DNA of 64,000 nt from Microvirga makkahensis (GTDB lineage: Bacteria > Pseudomonadota > Alphaproteobacteria > Rhizobiales > Beijerinckiaceae). The stretch is taken from NCBI RefSeq assembly GCF_009830105.1, contig NZ_WURB01000014.1:46990-110989 (forward strand), read 5' to 3'. Below are positions 49,273 to 57,057 of the stretch, piece after piece; the stretch's first letter is position 1, and every line of letters starts with the position of its first letter. Under the pieces are notes generated by a model, which was not told where the DNA came from, did not search any database, and saw only the letters and a list, made by a program, of their open reading frames with translations. The translations under genes were made by a program, and so were the position numbers.

Positions 49273-50115
49273 ATGGCCGATCCGCAAGCCAACTTCGCCC
49301 ATTGCGAGGCGCTCGTCCGAGAGGCCGACCCGGACCGGTATTTCGCCAGCCTTCTCGCGCCGGAGGACAAGCGGCCCTATCTCCACGCGCTCCATGCCTT
49401 CAATTTCGAGATCGCCCGGGTGCGGGAGTCCGTGCGCGAGCCGATGCTCGGCGAAATCCGCCTGCAATGGTGGCGTGACGCGCTGCAGGGCGAGGCGAGG
49501 GGCGACGTGCGCGCCAATCCCGTCGCGGCTGCCCTCGACGACGTCATCGTCAAGTTCCGGCTGCCCCGGCAATCGCTTGTAGACCTGATCGATGCCCGGA
49601 TGTTCGATCTCTACGACGATCCCATGCCGAGCCTGAACGATCTCGAGGGCTACAGCGGCGAGACCTCGTCAAGCCTGATTCGACTTGCGAGCATCATCCT
49701 TGCCGAGGGCAAGGATCCCGGAACCGCGGATGCCGCGGGCCACGCGGGCGTAGCCTATGCCATTGCGGGGCTGCTGCGCGCCTTTCCGCTCCACGCCCGG
49801 CAGGGACAGCTCTACATGCCCGTCGATATCCTGGCCCGCCACGGGGTGGTGCGCGACGACATCGTCTCCGGGCGCGGCGGGCCGGGTCTCATGGGCGCGC
49901 TCGCCGACATGCGCGCCATTGCCCGCCGCCATCTCGAACAGGCGAGAACTCTGCGGCCGACGATTCCCCCCGCGGCCGAGCCCGCCTTCCGTCCCCTTGC
50001 GCTGGTCGAGCCCTACCTCAAGGTCATGGAGAAGCGCGACTACGATCCGCTCCACACGCCCGTGGATCTCCCGCAATGGCGAAAGATCTGGGCGCTCTGG
50101 CGCGGGCCGTTCTAG
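49273..50115 (+). CDS. Squalene/phytoene synthase family protein, NDUFAF6-like, Asp motif lost
   Basis: A 280-residue all-helical protein of the squalene/phytoene synthase fold (YLHALHAFNFEIARV ... EIRLQWWRDAL ... GHAGVAYAIAGLLRAFP ... YMPVDILARHGV). The first Asp-rich metal motif of true synthases (DDxxD after the conserved AF) is replaced by FEIARVRES, so prenyl condensation is unlikely. Its human relative NDUFAF6 (C8orf38) is a complex I assembly factor. The gene is 1 base after the Mth938-like gene, itself a relative of NDUFAF3. Confidence 0.83.
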   Translation: MADPQANFAHCEALVREADPDRYFASLLAPEDKRPYLHALHAFNFEIARVRESVREPMLGEIRLQWWRDALQGEARGDVRANPVAAALDDVIVKFRLPRQSLVDLIDARMFDLYDDPMPSLNDLEGYSGETSSSLIRLASIILAEGKDPGTADAAGHAGVAYAIAGLLRAFPLHARQGQLYMPVDILARHGVVRDDIVSGRGGPGLMGALADMRAIARRHLEQARTLRPTIPPAAEPAFRPLALVEPYLKVMEKRDYDPLHTPVDLPQWRKIWALWRGPF

Positions 50116-50228
50116 AAGGAACGCTCACTCCCACCCGGTCTTTCCTTCCCGCGCCGTTTCGCTCTTCCGATTACCGGCCCTGGGCCAGTGACCCCAATTT
50201 CTTGAAGCGCGGCGTTTTTCGCGTCGGG

Positions 50229-50251
50229 ATGGCCGGGGCGAGCCCGGCCAT
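50229..50251. repeat. REP-like intergenic palindrome
   Basis: ATGGCCGGG (50229-50237) and CCCGGCCAT (50243-50251) form a perfect 9-bp stem around the loop GCGAG. Lies between the convergent phytoene-synthase-like gene and trmFO. Confidence 0.8.
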
Positions 50252-50283
50252 GACATGGACGGATATCATGTGAGGAATGTCGT

Positions 50284-50320
50284 CCCTTTCATTCCGCTGC
50301 GTAATCCCGGAATGAAAGGG
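50284..50320. terminator. Hairpin between convergent genes, terminator-like
   Basis: CCCTTTCATTCC (50284-50295) and GGAATGAAAGGG (50309-50320) are perfect inverse complements, extendable by one more pair, around a loop of about 11 nt. It is placed just past trmFO's stop and after the phytoene-synthase-like gene. No T-run follows, so termination is inferred from position. Confidence 0.45.
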
Positions 50321-50330
50321 ATGAGGTCCC

Positions 50331-51749
50331 TTACTCCGCAGCAGCGGGCATGTTCGCGGCGGCAAGCCACGCCGCGAGATCGGCGCGGGCGCGGTCGGTC
50401 AGCATCTTCTTTTTGGCGATGGCCTTGGCCGAGCCGCGCAGGCGCTTGCCGTCCTCCGCCTTCGGCGCGCGGTCCAGCGGCGGAAAGAGGCCGAAATTCA
50501 CGTTCATGGGCTGGAAGGAGCGCGGACCCTCGTCGATGGTCTCGATGTGCCCACCCGTGATGTGGTTGATCAGGGCGCCGAGGGCGGTCGTGTGCGGCAG
50601 CGGCTGAATGGGACGGCCCAGCCGCTCGGCGGCCGCGAAGCGGCCGGTCATGAGGCCCACCGCCGCGCTCTCCACATAGCCCTCGCAGCCGGTGATCTGG
50701 CCCGCGAAGCGCAGGCGCGGCATCGCCTTCAGGCGCAGGGTCGGATCGAGGAGCTTCGGCGAGTTCAGATAGGTGTTGCGGTGAATGCCGCCCAACCGCG
50801 CGAACTCGGCGTTCTCCAGGCCGGGGATCATGCGGAAGATGCCCGTCTGTGCGCCGTATTTCAGCTTTGTCTGGAAGCCCACCATGTTGAACAGGGTGCC
50901 CAGCGCATTGTCCTGGCGCAGCTGCACAATGGCATAGGGCTTCACGTCCGGGTTGCGCGGATCGGTGAGGCCCACGGGCTTCATGGGGCCGTGGCGCAGG
51001 GTTTCACGGCCACGCTCGGCCATGACCTCGATGGGCAGGCAACCGTCGAAATAGGGGGTGTTGGCCTCCCATTCCTTGAATTCGGTCTTGTCCCCCGCCA
51101 GCAGGGCGTCCACGAAGGCCTCGTACTGCTCCTTCGTCATCGGGCAGTTGATGTAATCCTTGCCCGTGCCGCCGGGGCCGACCTTGTCGTAGCGCGACTG
51201 GAACCAGGCGACGTCCATGTTGATGGACTCGCGATAGACGATGGGGGCGATGGCATCGAAGAAGGCGAGCGAGGTCTCGCCCGTGAGCTCGAGGATCGCC
51301 TCGGCCAGGGCGGGCGAGGTGAGGGGGCCGGTGGCGATGATGACGGAAGACCAGTCTTCCGGAGGAAGGCCTGCGATCTCGCCGCGCTCGATGGTGACGA
51401 GCGGATGCGCTTCGAGGGCTGCCGTCACCGCGTCGGAGAATCCGTCGCGGTCCACCGCGAGCGCGCCGCCCGCGGGCACCTGGTTGGCGTCGCCCTTGGC
51501 CATGATGAGGGAGCCGAGCGTGCGCATCTCCTGATGCAGCAAGCCGACGGCGTTCGTCTCCGCGTCGTCCGAGCGGAAGGAGTTGGAGCAGACGAGCTCG
51601 GCCAAGCCCTGCGTCTTGTGCGCGTCGGTTCCGCGCACCGGGCGCATCTCGTGCAGAACGACGGGGACGCCGGCCTGCGCGATCTGCCAAGTGGCTTCGG
51701 ATCCTGCAAGGCCGCCGCCGATGACGTGAATGGGATCGATCTTGCTCAT
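50331..51749 (-). CDS. trmFO: Methylenetetrahydrofolate-tRNA-(uracil-54)-methyltransferase
   Basis: TrmFO makes T54 in the T-loop of tRNA using methylene-THF and FADH2. The 472-residue protein opens with an FAD fold ([21 protein letters not shown]) and contains the family signature [11 protein letters not shown], the [10 protein letters not shown] stretch and [16 protein letters not shown] near the C-terminus. Single gene on the minus strand. Confidence 0.95.
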   Translation of the reverse strand: MSKIDPIHVIGGGLAGSEATWQIAQAGVPVVLHEMRPVRGTDAHKTQGLAELVCSNSFRSDDAETNAVGLLHQEMRTLGSLIMAKGDANQVPAGGALAVDRDGFSDAVTAALEAHPLVTIERGEIAGLPPEDWSSVIIATGPLTSPALAEAILELTGETSLAFFDAIAPIVYRESINMDVAWFQSRYDKVGPGGTGKDYINCPMTKEQYEAFVDALLAGDKTEFKEWEANTPYFDGCLPIEVMAERGRETLRHGPMKPVGLTDPRNPDVKPYAIVQLRQDNALGTLFNMVGFQTKLKYGAQTGIFRMIPGLENAEFARLGGIHRNTYLNSPKLLDPTLRLKAMPRLRFAGQITGCEGYVESAAVGLMTGRFAAAERLGRPIQPLPHTTALGALINHITGGHIETIDEGPRSFQPMNVNFGLFPPLDRAPKAEDGKRLRGSAKAIAKKKMLTDRARADLAAWLAAANMPAAAE

Positions 51750-51939
51750 GGTCGTTCTCCTAGCGCATCGCGCGAAAAGTGGTCCGGTTTTTCGCGCCGA
51801 GCGGTGCGCCGTTTAAAGACTTGAGTATCGGACGTATCCCCAAAGTGCAGTCCGCTTCTGGGCCCGATGCTTGCGGTCTTGTTGACTCCCATGGGAGCCC
51901 TGGTCAAGGTGAGCCGTTGTTCTTGAAGAGGTTGGCGCC

Positions 51940-52698
51940 ATGCAATCCAAGCGGCCCGTGGTCCTTATTACAGGCGGCAGCCGGGGCATAGGGGCCTCGG
52001 TGGCGCAGTTGGCGGCCTCTCGCGGCTATGACGTGGCGATCACCTATCGTTCCGAGCGCGAGGCCGCCGAGGCTGTGCTTGCCGTCTGCCGCGCCTCCGG
52101 CGCACAGGCCGTCGCCTGCCAGGGCGATGTTGCCGTTGAAGCGGACGTGCTGCGCATGTTCGACGAGGCCGAGGCAGGCTTGGGGCCACTCTCCCATGTC
52201 GTGAACAACGCAGGCATCACCGGTCGGTCCGGCCGCCTGGAGGACACCCCTGCGGAGGTCCTGCGCAGCTGCGTGGACATCAACGTGACCGGTGCCCTCT
52301 TCGTGGCCCGCGAAGCGGTGCGGCGGCTCTCGACCCGACGGGGTGGCCAAGGCGGCTCGATCGTCAACGTCTCGTCCGTCGCCGCCAAGCTCGGGAGCCC
52401 GGGCGAGTATGTCTGGTATGCGGCCTCCAAGGGCGCCATCGACTCGCTGACGATCGGGCTTTCCCGGGAAGTGGCGCTCGACGGCATTCGCGTGAACGCC
52501 GTCTCTCCTGGCATGACCCGCACCGACATTCACGAGCGCAGCACCCAGGACCTGGGGCGGCTGGAGCGACTGAAGCCCTTCATTCCCATGCAGCGGATCG
52601 GGGAGCCGGAGGAGATCGCCGAGGCCGTGCTGTTCCTGATGTCCGACGCGGCTTCCTACATCACCGGAGCGGATCTGCCGGTATCGGGCGGGCGCTAA
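51940..52698 (+). CDS. SDR family oxidoreductase
   Basis: A 252-residue classical short-chain dehydrogenase/reductase. The NAD(P) motif is TGGSRGIGASVAQLA, followed by NNAGITG and the catalytic Ser/Tyr/Lys in IVNVSSVAAK and YAASKGAIDS; the C-terminal SPGMTRTDIHE and GEPEEIAEAVLFLMSD are typical. The Arg/Ser-rich NADP pocket (TYRSEREAAE) suggests NADP. Substrate unknown; resembles FabG-type enzymes but is not in a fatty-acid cluster. Confidence 0.88.
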   Translation: MQSKRPVVLITGGSRGIGASVAQLAASRGYDVAITYRSEREAAEAVLAVCRASGAQAVACQGDVAVEADVLRMFDEAEAGLGPLSHVVNNAGITGRSGRLEDTPAEVLRSCVDINVTGALFVAREAVRRLSTRRGGQGGSIVNVSSVAAKLGSPGEYVWYAASKGAIDSLTIGLSREVALDGIRVNAVSPGMTRTDIHERSTQDLGRLERLKPFIPMQRIGEPEEIAEAVLFLMSDAASYITGADLPVSGGR

Positions 52699-52726
52699 TC
52701 CACCCCCGGCCACAACCGGCCATCTC

Positions 52727-52747
52727 CGTCATCACCGGCCTTGTGCC
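52727..52747. repeat. Degenerate REP-like element (half)
   Basis: The left arm CGTCATCACCGGC and the loop CTTGT are intact, but the right arm is reduced to GCC. A degraded copy in the gap between the SDR gene and DUF1127. Confidence 0.5.
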
Positions 52748-52833
52748 TTAATCTCGATGGGAGAGGCGCCACGTTGCTCCTGTCGGGGGCGGGCACGGCC
52801 ACGACGCGGCCGTGCTGAAAACTGCAACAGTCC

Positions 52834-52862
52834 AAAAAGAAAACGCCCGCTCGTGGCGGGCG
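52834..52862 (-). terminator. Intrinsic terminator of the DUF1127 gene
   Basis: CGCCCGC (52844-52850) pairs with GCGGGCG (52856-52862) around TCGTG. On the minus strand the stem is followed by TTTTCTTTTT (complement of 52843-52834). Confidence 0.85.
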
Positions 52863-52895
52863 AGAATCTTTGGCTTTACTGCGGTGCAGCTATTT

Positions 52896-53051
52896 TTACG
52901 CGACAGCGTGCTCGCGGGCGATGCTCTCGATCTGGAAGCGGGAGATGCCGAGATCGTCGAGCTCGCGGTCCGAAAGCAGGGAGAGCTCGCGGACGGTTTC
53001 GCGATAGCGCAGATAGGCGCGGACTTTAGCGAGGATGTAGGACACGAACAT
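52896..53051 (-). CDS. DUF1127 small protein
   Basis: A 51-residue protein not long enough for many gene finders: MFVSYILAKVRAYLRYRETV then RELSLLSDRELDDLGISRFQ and IESIAREHAVA. The central R-E-L-x-x-L-S-D-R-E-L-x-D-L-G-I-x-R is the DUF1127 signature. In Hyphomicrobiales such proteins often bind RNA or regulators and respond to stress or phosphate; the role of this one is unknown. A ribosome-site match (AGGAG) lies 7 bases before the ATG at 53051. It has its own intrinsic terminator just downstream. Confidence 0.87.
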   Translation of the reverse strand: MFVSYILAKVRAYLRYRETVRELSLLSDRELDDLGISRFQIESIAREHAVA

Positions 53052-53200
53052 TGGGAACTCCTGTCAGTTAGCCGGCCCCTGTGACCGGCGGCCTTTGTTC
53101 TTGCGTGTGCAATGCAGCATATAGTCCTGTGCGCCGCAAAAGAGGAGCGGTAATAATGTAGGTCAGTTATGCTTTAGTAGCATAGCGTCTTAAGCTCGCA

Positions 53201-54319
53201 TTAATGTGGCCGAACTCCCGCCACAGTCTCCGGACGAGGGCTCACGAATTCAGTCCGAGTGCGGGGGAGCGCCTGCGGATATGCCTCCAGAAGCCAGGTG
53301 ATGAGCTTCTCCCGAACCTCGTTGCGAAGGTCCACCGAGGCGCCCGAGGAGGCTGCGCTCATGAGCCCCCTGATCTCGATGGTGGTCTCCTTGGCGTCGG
53401 TGACGTGCAGGACGCCGACCTGCCCGTCCCAGAGTTTCGATTCCTGCAGGATCTCCATGAACTTGGTCCGCACCTTTTCGATGGGCGTGGTATAATCCAC
53501 ATACCAGAAGACCGACCCGAGAAGGGAATTCGACTGCCGTGTCCAGTTCTGGAACGGCTTCTCCATGAAGTAGGAGAGCGGGACGACCATACGCCGCCAG
53601 TCCCACAGGCGGATGACCACATAGGTGGTCTGGATCTCCTCCACCGTGCCGAACTCGCCTTCAAGGAGCACCTCGTCGCCGAGCCGGATCGGCTGGGCGA
53701 CGGCGAGCTGCACGCCCGCGATCAGGTTCGAGAGCACCGGGCGCGCCGCCAGGCCGACCGCCAGGCCCGCGACGCCCGCTGAGGCGAACAGGCTGACCCC
53801 GTATTGCCTGACGGCGGGAATTGTCATGAGCATCGCCGAGAAGGTGAGAAAGCCGAGGCCGAACACGATCGTTCGGCGCAGCAGGCGCACCTGGGTGAGG
53901 AGCTTGCGGCTCAGGACACTGTCCTCGGAGCCTCTCAGCGCCCGGCGCAGATAGATCTCCGAGGCGGTGTTCACGATGGCGATCGCGCTCCAGCCCAGGA
54001 AGATGATGAAGCCGAAGAGCAGGCCCCGCTCGAAGAGATCGAGGCTGGGGCTTCGCCTCGGCAGGGCCTGAAGCACCAGGCCGAGGCCGAGCACCAGGAT
54101 GCCGAGCCTCGCCGGCGGGCCGATTCTGTGCAGCAGCTTGCGGCCGAACTCCGCGAGCCTTCCTCTCAATGCCAGGCGCAAGCCGTTGAAGAGGAGGGAG
54201 TGGAGGAAGAGAAGCAGAAGGGCTGCGACGGCCAGGAAGGTGATGTTAACAAGCCAGCTCGGCCACAGGCTCTGCCAGCGCTCAAGAGCGGTGGTAAGGG
54301 TCAGCATGATGTCCTGCAT
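53201..54319 (-). CDS. MscS family mechanosensitive channel
   Basis: A 372-residue channel protein. About four N-terminal helices precede a pore region with LFASAGVAGLAVGLAARPVLSNLIAGVQLAVAQP, the MscS pore-lining and hinge segment (Gly/Ala packing), followed by a beta domain (GDEVLLEGEFGTVEEIQTTYVVIRLWDWRR) and a cytoplasmic C-terminal part ending PETVAGVRPH. It releases solutes on hypo-osmotic shock. Start may be the ATG at 54319 or the next ATG at 54307. Confidence 0.9.
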   Translation of the reverse strand: MQDIMLTLTTALERWQSLWPSWLVNITFLAVAALLLLFLHSLLFNGLRLALRGRLAEFGRKLLHRIGPPARLGILVLGLGLVLQALPRRSPSLDLFERGLLFGFIIFLGWSAIAIVNTASEIYLRRALRGSEDSVLSRKLLTQVRLLRRTIVFGLGFLTFSAMLMTIPAVRQYGVSLFASAGVAGLAVGLAARPVLSNLIAGVQLAVAQPIRLGDEVLLEGEFGTVEEIQTTYVVIRLWDWRRMVVPLSYFMEKPFQNWTRQSNSLLGSVFWYVDYTTPIEKVRTKFMEILQESKLWDGQVGVLHVTDAKETTIEIRGLMSAASSGASVDLRNEVREKLITWLLEAYPQALPRTRTEFVSPRPETVAGVRPH

Positions 54320-54354
54320 GGGATCGCAACGCCAAGCCGGGACAGGTGTTCCCT

Positions 54355-54383
54355 GAAAGAAGAGCCCCGGTCCGACCGGGGCT
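54355..54383 (-). terminator. Terminator of the calcium-binding protein gene
   Basis: AGCCCCGGT (54363-54371) and ACCGGGGCT (54375-54383) form a 9-bp stem with a CCG loop. On the minus strand it is followed by CTTCTTTC, a T-rich tail. Confidence 0.65.
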
Positions 54384-54409
54384 GAGACTCGTCTGGCTGC
54401 CGCCGAGAC

Positions 54410-55294
54410 TTAGAGCACGTAGAAATCGGCCTTCGTGACGGCGAGCCCCGCCTTCACCTGAGCGAACTTGACGGCCGCCGCGCCGCCGAGTCCGTCGGGA
54501 TCGTAGAGCAGGGCGCCGGTGCCCTTGTTGTAGACGATCCGGTCACTGGAATCCGCCGCGGCCGAGCCGGTCCGGAACGCGGCCGAGGAGAGCCAGCCGT
54601 CCGGCCCAAGCCTCGTGAAGATCCTGTTGTCGAGCATGATCGTGTCGTAGACAGGGCTGAAATCCGTGATCGTGTCGATATTCGTGCGTGAGGGCGTCGC
54701 ATCGAAGACGAAGTAGTCCCGTCCGCCGCCGCCGACCAAGGCGTCGCTGTCGAGGCCGCCGCTGAGATAATCGCTGCCGTAGCCGCCGCTGAGATAGTCC
54801 CGGCCGGTGCCGCCGTAGAGGTCGTCGTCTCCGTTCATCCCGTACAGCTTGTCGCTCCCGGCATCGCCGAGGGTAATGTCCGCCCCGCCGTAGGAATAGA
54901 CAATGTCGTTGCCGTAACCGCCACGGATCACGTCCCTGTAGTCGTTGCCGTAGAACGTATCATGGCCCCTGTTGAGAGCCACGTACCAATCGTAGGCGCT
55001 CAAATCGTCGACGGTCGTGTAGAGGTTGAGGTTCTGGATCGAGAGAACGGCATAGCCGTTGTTCTCATAGAGCAGGTCATCGATGATCACATCGTATCCG
55101 TTGCTCCAGTACCAGGCCGAGTATCGGTCGACGAGGGAACTGCCGTACACGTCGAAAACGGCAAGATCGCCATCATCATAGATGTTCACGGTATCGACAT
55201 ACGGATTGGCGCTGACGAACGACCAGCCGGAAGGGCTGGTGCTGGACATGTTGAAGCCGACGCCTGCTGCATTGAACGCCTGAAAGATTGCCAT
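54410..55294 (-). CDS. RTX-type (hemolysin-like) calcium-binding protein
   Basis: A 294-residue protein. Residues 1-140 are a Tyr/Asp-rich beta region (VDTVNIYDDGDLAVFDVYGSS ...); residues about 145-220 carry RTX nonapeptide-like repeats: GGYGNDIVY, YGMNGDDDLYGGTGRDYLSGG, YGSDYLSGGLDSDALVGGGGRDYFVFD. Such GGxGxD repeats bind Ca2+ in proteins exported by type I secretion, whose C-terminal region here is TDFSPVYDTIMLDNRIF ... YDPDGLGGAAAVKFAQV, an uncleaved export-signal style tail. No type I genes are nearby. The ATG at 55294 was chosen; the frame is open to 55483 without homology. Confidence 0.8.
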   Translation of the reverse strand: MAIFQAFNAAGVGFNMSSTSPSGWSFVSANPYVDTVNIYDDGDLAVFDVYGSSLVDRYSAWYWSNGYDVIIDDLLYENNGYAVLSIQNLNLYTTVDDLSAYDWYVALNRGHDTFYGNDYRDVIRGGYGNDIVYSYGGADITLGDAGSDKLYGMNGDDDLYGGTGRDYLSGGYGSDYLSGGLDSDALVGGGGRDYFVFDATPSRTNIDTITDFSPVYDTIMLDNRIFTRLGPDGWLSSAAFRTGSAAADSSDRIVYNKGTGALLYDPDGLGGAAAVKFAQVKAGLAVTKADFYVL

Positions 55295-55549
55295 GACGGC
55301 GCATCCTGGTTTGTTACTCGATAACGGCAATCTATGCGAACCATTCTGAATGTAAGCTGCATAGGTGCGGAAAAGATTTGGTGTGGTTAGTGATTCGTAA
55401 ACGGCGAGGGAGTGCGAGATGAACAGCCGTTCACCAAGTTGCCTAGAGTGTTGCCTAGAGTATTGATGCCGTTTCTTGCTCAAGCAGAATGCGACTGAAT
55501 TTGGCGTCTGCGTACATGATCCGCGTTTTAGTCGAGTGGAGATCAGTCC
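55295..55549. other. Intergenic region with 12-bp tandem repeat
   Basis: No gene recognised. It contains an AT-rich promoter-like stretch for the calcium-binding gene (about 55300-55400) and a perfect tandem of the 12-mer GTTGCCTAGAGT at 55438-55449 and 55450-55461. Confidence 0.5.
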
Positions 55550-55624
55550 ATGAAGAAACTGGTCCTTCTGCCGTTGAGCAGCACGGCTTTTGCGCAGGCC
55601 GCCACGAATACGAATACCTCATAG
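55550..55624 (+). CDS. 24-residue micro-ORF encoding a signal-peptide-like sequence
   Basis: ATG at 55550 with GGAG 9 bases upstream. The product is MKKLVLLPLSSTAFAQAATNTNTS and then TAG: a basic start, hydrophobic core and an AFAQA cleavage-like end, but almost no mature protein. Either a remnant of a secreted-protein gene or a genuine micropeptide. It lies directly upstream of the 47-nt hairpin. Confidence 0.3.
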   Translation: MKKLVLLPLSSTAFAQAATNTNTS

Positions 55625-55661
55625 TCGTCTCCTTACGACGGCAGAACAAACCTGCGCTTCC

Positions 55662-55708
55662 TATGCCAATGCAAAGGGACCGGAAACCGGCCCCTCTGCA
55701 TTGGCGTA
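55662..55708. other. 47-nt near-perfect hairpin, 12-bp outer arms
   Basis: Positions 55662-55673 pair with 55697-55708 (one wobble), and the inner AGGG-ACCGG / CCGG-CCCT continue the stem with two mismatches around an AAA loop. It sits between the micro-ORF (+) and the broken copper-protein gene (-), where it could act as a bidirectional terminator or an RNA element. No T-run on either side. Confidence 0.65.
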
Positions 55709-55728
55709 CAAGGCTCGGCGCGCCACGG

Positions 55729-55957
55729 CTAATGGCGGGCGCCCATGTTGTTCAGGGCCTGCTGACAGGCCTGTTCGCAGCGGCGGCACGCATCGGCGCA
55801 GACACGGCAGTGCTCGTGCATTCCGGCATGGCGTTCGCATTCTTCTCCGCACAATCGGGAGGCTGCCATGCAGGCGTTGAGCATGTGGCGGATCACGTCC
55901 TCATTGGACCCGGTCCGGCGGGTGGCGATGGGTGCTGATCATCTCATGGGCGTGCAT
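55729..55957 (-). pseudogene. Broken four-helix-bundle copper-binding protein (DUF326)
   Basis: The ATG at 55957 has AGAGGA upstream and encodes MHAHEMISTHRHPPDRVQ before a TGA (55901-55903). The adjacent frame then encodes NEDVIRHMLNACMAASRLC, GEECERHAGMHEHCRVC and ADACRRCEQACQQAL to a TAG at 55729. These are the N-terminal leader and the C-terminal half of the Cys-rich DUF326 fold; the first Cys helices between them, normally some 60-70 residues, are missing and the two parts are out of frame. A deletion plus frameshift has inactivated the gene. A start at an internal GTG cannot restore the N-terminal part. Confidence 0.65.
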
Positions 55958-55963
55958 CACGGT

Positions 55964-56040
55964 ATCCTCTGCTGTTGTGGCTGTTCCGCCGAGAGCCAGG
56001 CTGGGCTCCCGGGCCGCAGGCTCTCAGTGCAACAGAGGAT
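55964..56040. other. Long imperfect inverted repeat
   Basis: ATCCTCT (55964-55970) plus GTTG (55974-55977) pair with CAAC plus AGAGGAT (56030-56040) around a 3-nt bulge; inside, GAGAGCC (55991-55997) pairs with GGCTCTC (56019-56025). It lies between the 3' end of the porin-like gene and the start of the broken copper-protein gene. Confidence 0.45.
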
Positions 56041-56085
56041 CGTCGAGATGGTCCCCCTGGAACGTGTCTTCAAGAGATCGGCAAC

Positions 56086-56370
56086 TCAGCGTCGGACGCC
56101 CTCCACGCTGATGAAGGCGCGAAAGGGGCCGTAATCCGTTTGTTTCCTGACGTCCATCTGAACGCGTCCGCTCGCCTGGCTCGTCCCGGTATCGGCTTTG
56201 CGGGTGCGGGAGGAACGGACGATGGTCTCGGCACGGACCCGGCCGCCGATGCGCACGCATGTGTCCGAATCCTGAAGCATGGCGAAGCCGGGAGGGCAGG
56301 AGGAAGCCGCCTGGGCCGGGTTGCCCAGGCTGAGCAGGAGTGTCGAGAGAATAAGGGCAGAGTGCTTCAT
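56086..56370 (-). CDS. Small exported protein resembling a porin N-terminus
   Basis: A 94-residue protein with a signal peptide (MKHSALILSTLLLSLGNPAQA). The mature part contains SSCPPGFAMLQDSDTCVRIGGRVRAE, close to the conserved start of Hyphomicrobiales porins (C-x-x-G-F ... T-D-T-C-x-K/R-I-G-G-x-V-R), but it stops before the barrel. It could be a truncated porin gene or a stand-alone short family. Its own product would be periplasmic or outer-membrane-associated. Start at the ATG 56370; ribosome site is weak. Confidence 0.6.
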   Translation of the reverse strand: MKHSALILSTLLLSLGNPAQAASSCPPGFAMLQDSDTCVRIGGRVRAETIVRSSRTRKADTGTSQASGRVQMDVRKQTDYGPFRAFISVEGVRR

Positions 56371-56421
56371 GAACCCCACTCTAGCCGCTGGAAGCCCGGC
56401 GGCAAAGATGGAGGCGGGAGT

Positions 56422-56973
56422 TTAGAGGGGGCCCGTGCCGCTGCGGCGGTTGACGGCCTGGGCTGTCCCTGTGCGGTTAACCTCCACATGGAACTGTTCG
56501 GCTTTCGGGCTGTCGTCCTGGATCGCGCCGATGCGATAGCGGTAGGCCATTTCACCGCCGAGCCAGCCGCTGAAGAGCAGCAGCAGTGTCTGGAGGCCCG
56601 AGAGCCAGAGCCCCCATCCCTGAACGCCCGCCACCGGATCGTCGAGGCGGACGCCGACGTTCACGAGAGCCAGGCCCACTACCACCAGGTTGGCGACCAT
56701 ATGCGCCCAGGATATCCAGAGACTGCGCACGCGATCGATGGTCACGAAATCAATGAAGCCCGGGACCGCCGCCACGAGCGCCGTGACAATGCCTGCGATC
56801 AACAGCCAGTAGGATGCCTCGGCCCAGAACGGATTGTTGGTGCTCACGAAGGCGATATCCGTAGCCAGAGCTCCGATCAGGAAAGCTACGGGAAAGACAA
56901 TCAACATATGGTGGAGGGGATGTCCGGCAATCGCTGCCGTGCTTTCTACCCCATGACGGTGATAGCGGCCCAT
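56422..56973 (-). CDS. DUF2231 family membrane protein
   Basis: A 183-residue inner-membrane protein with four helices. The family start GRYHRHGVESTAAIAGHPLHHMLIVFPVAFLIGALATD (DUF2231: GHPxHxxLVxFP) is complete, followed by a PGFIDFVTI segment. The ATG at 56973 has GGAG 6 bases upstream; the longer frame adds MESF. It diverges from the diguanylate cyclase across a gap with 13-bp tandem repeats. Function unknown. Confidence 0.85.
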   Translation of the reverse strand: MGRYHRHGVESTAAIAGHPLHHMLIVFPVAFLIGALATDIAFVSTNNPFWAEASYWLLIAGIVTALVAAVPGFIDFVTIDRVRSLWISWAHMVANLVVVGLALVNVGVRLDDPVAGVQGWGLWLSGLQTLLLLFSGWLGGEMAYRYRIGAIQDDSPKAEQFHVEVNRTGTAQAVNRRSGTGPL

Positions 56974-57020
56974 GAAACTCTCCATCGAATGCAATATGAA
57001 GAAGAATGCAGCGGCCAAGG

Positions 57021-57057
57021 CTTCGTTCCTGGGCTTCGTTCCTGGGCTTTGTTCCCG
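57021..57057. repeat. 13-bp tandem repeat, 2.8 copies
   Basis: CTTCGTTCCTGGG occurs at 57021-57033 and 57034-57046, and a third partial copy CTTTGTTCCCG at 57047-57057. It lies about 48 bp upstream of the DUF2231 start. On the minus strand it places GGAAC motifs 13 bp apart. Confidence 0.7.

Noticed and set aside
49273..50115. Calling the phytoene-synthase-fold gene a carotenoid or hopanoid enzyme.
   Set aside because: The first Asp-rich catalytic motif is missing and there are no crt or hpn genes around it.
57021..57057. General stress (EcfG) promoters from the GGAAC repeats.
   Set aside because: No GTT -10 element at 16-17 bp was found.
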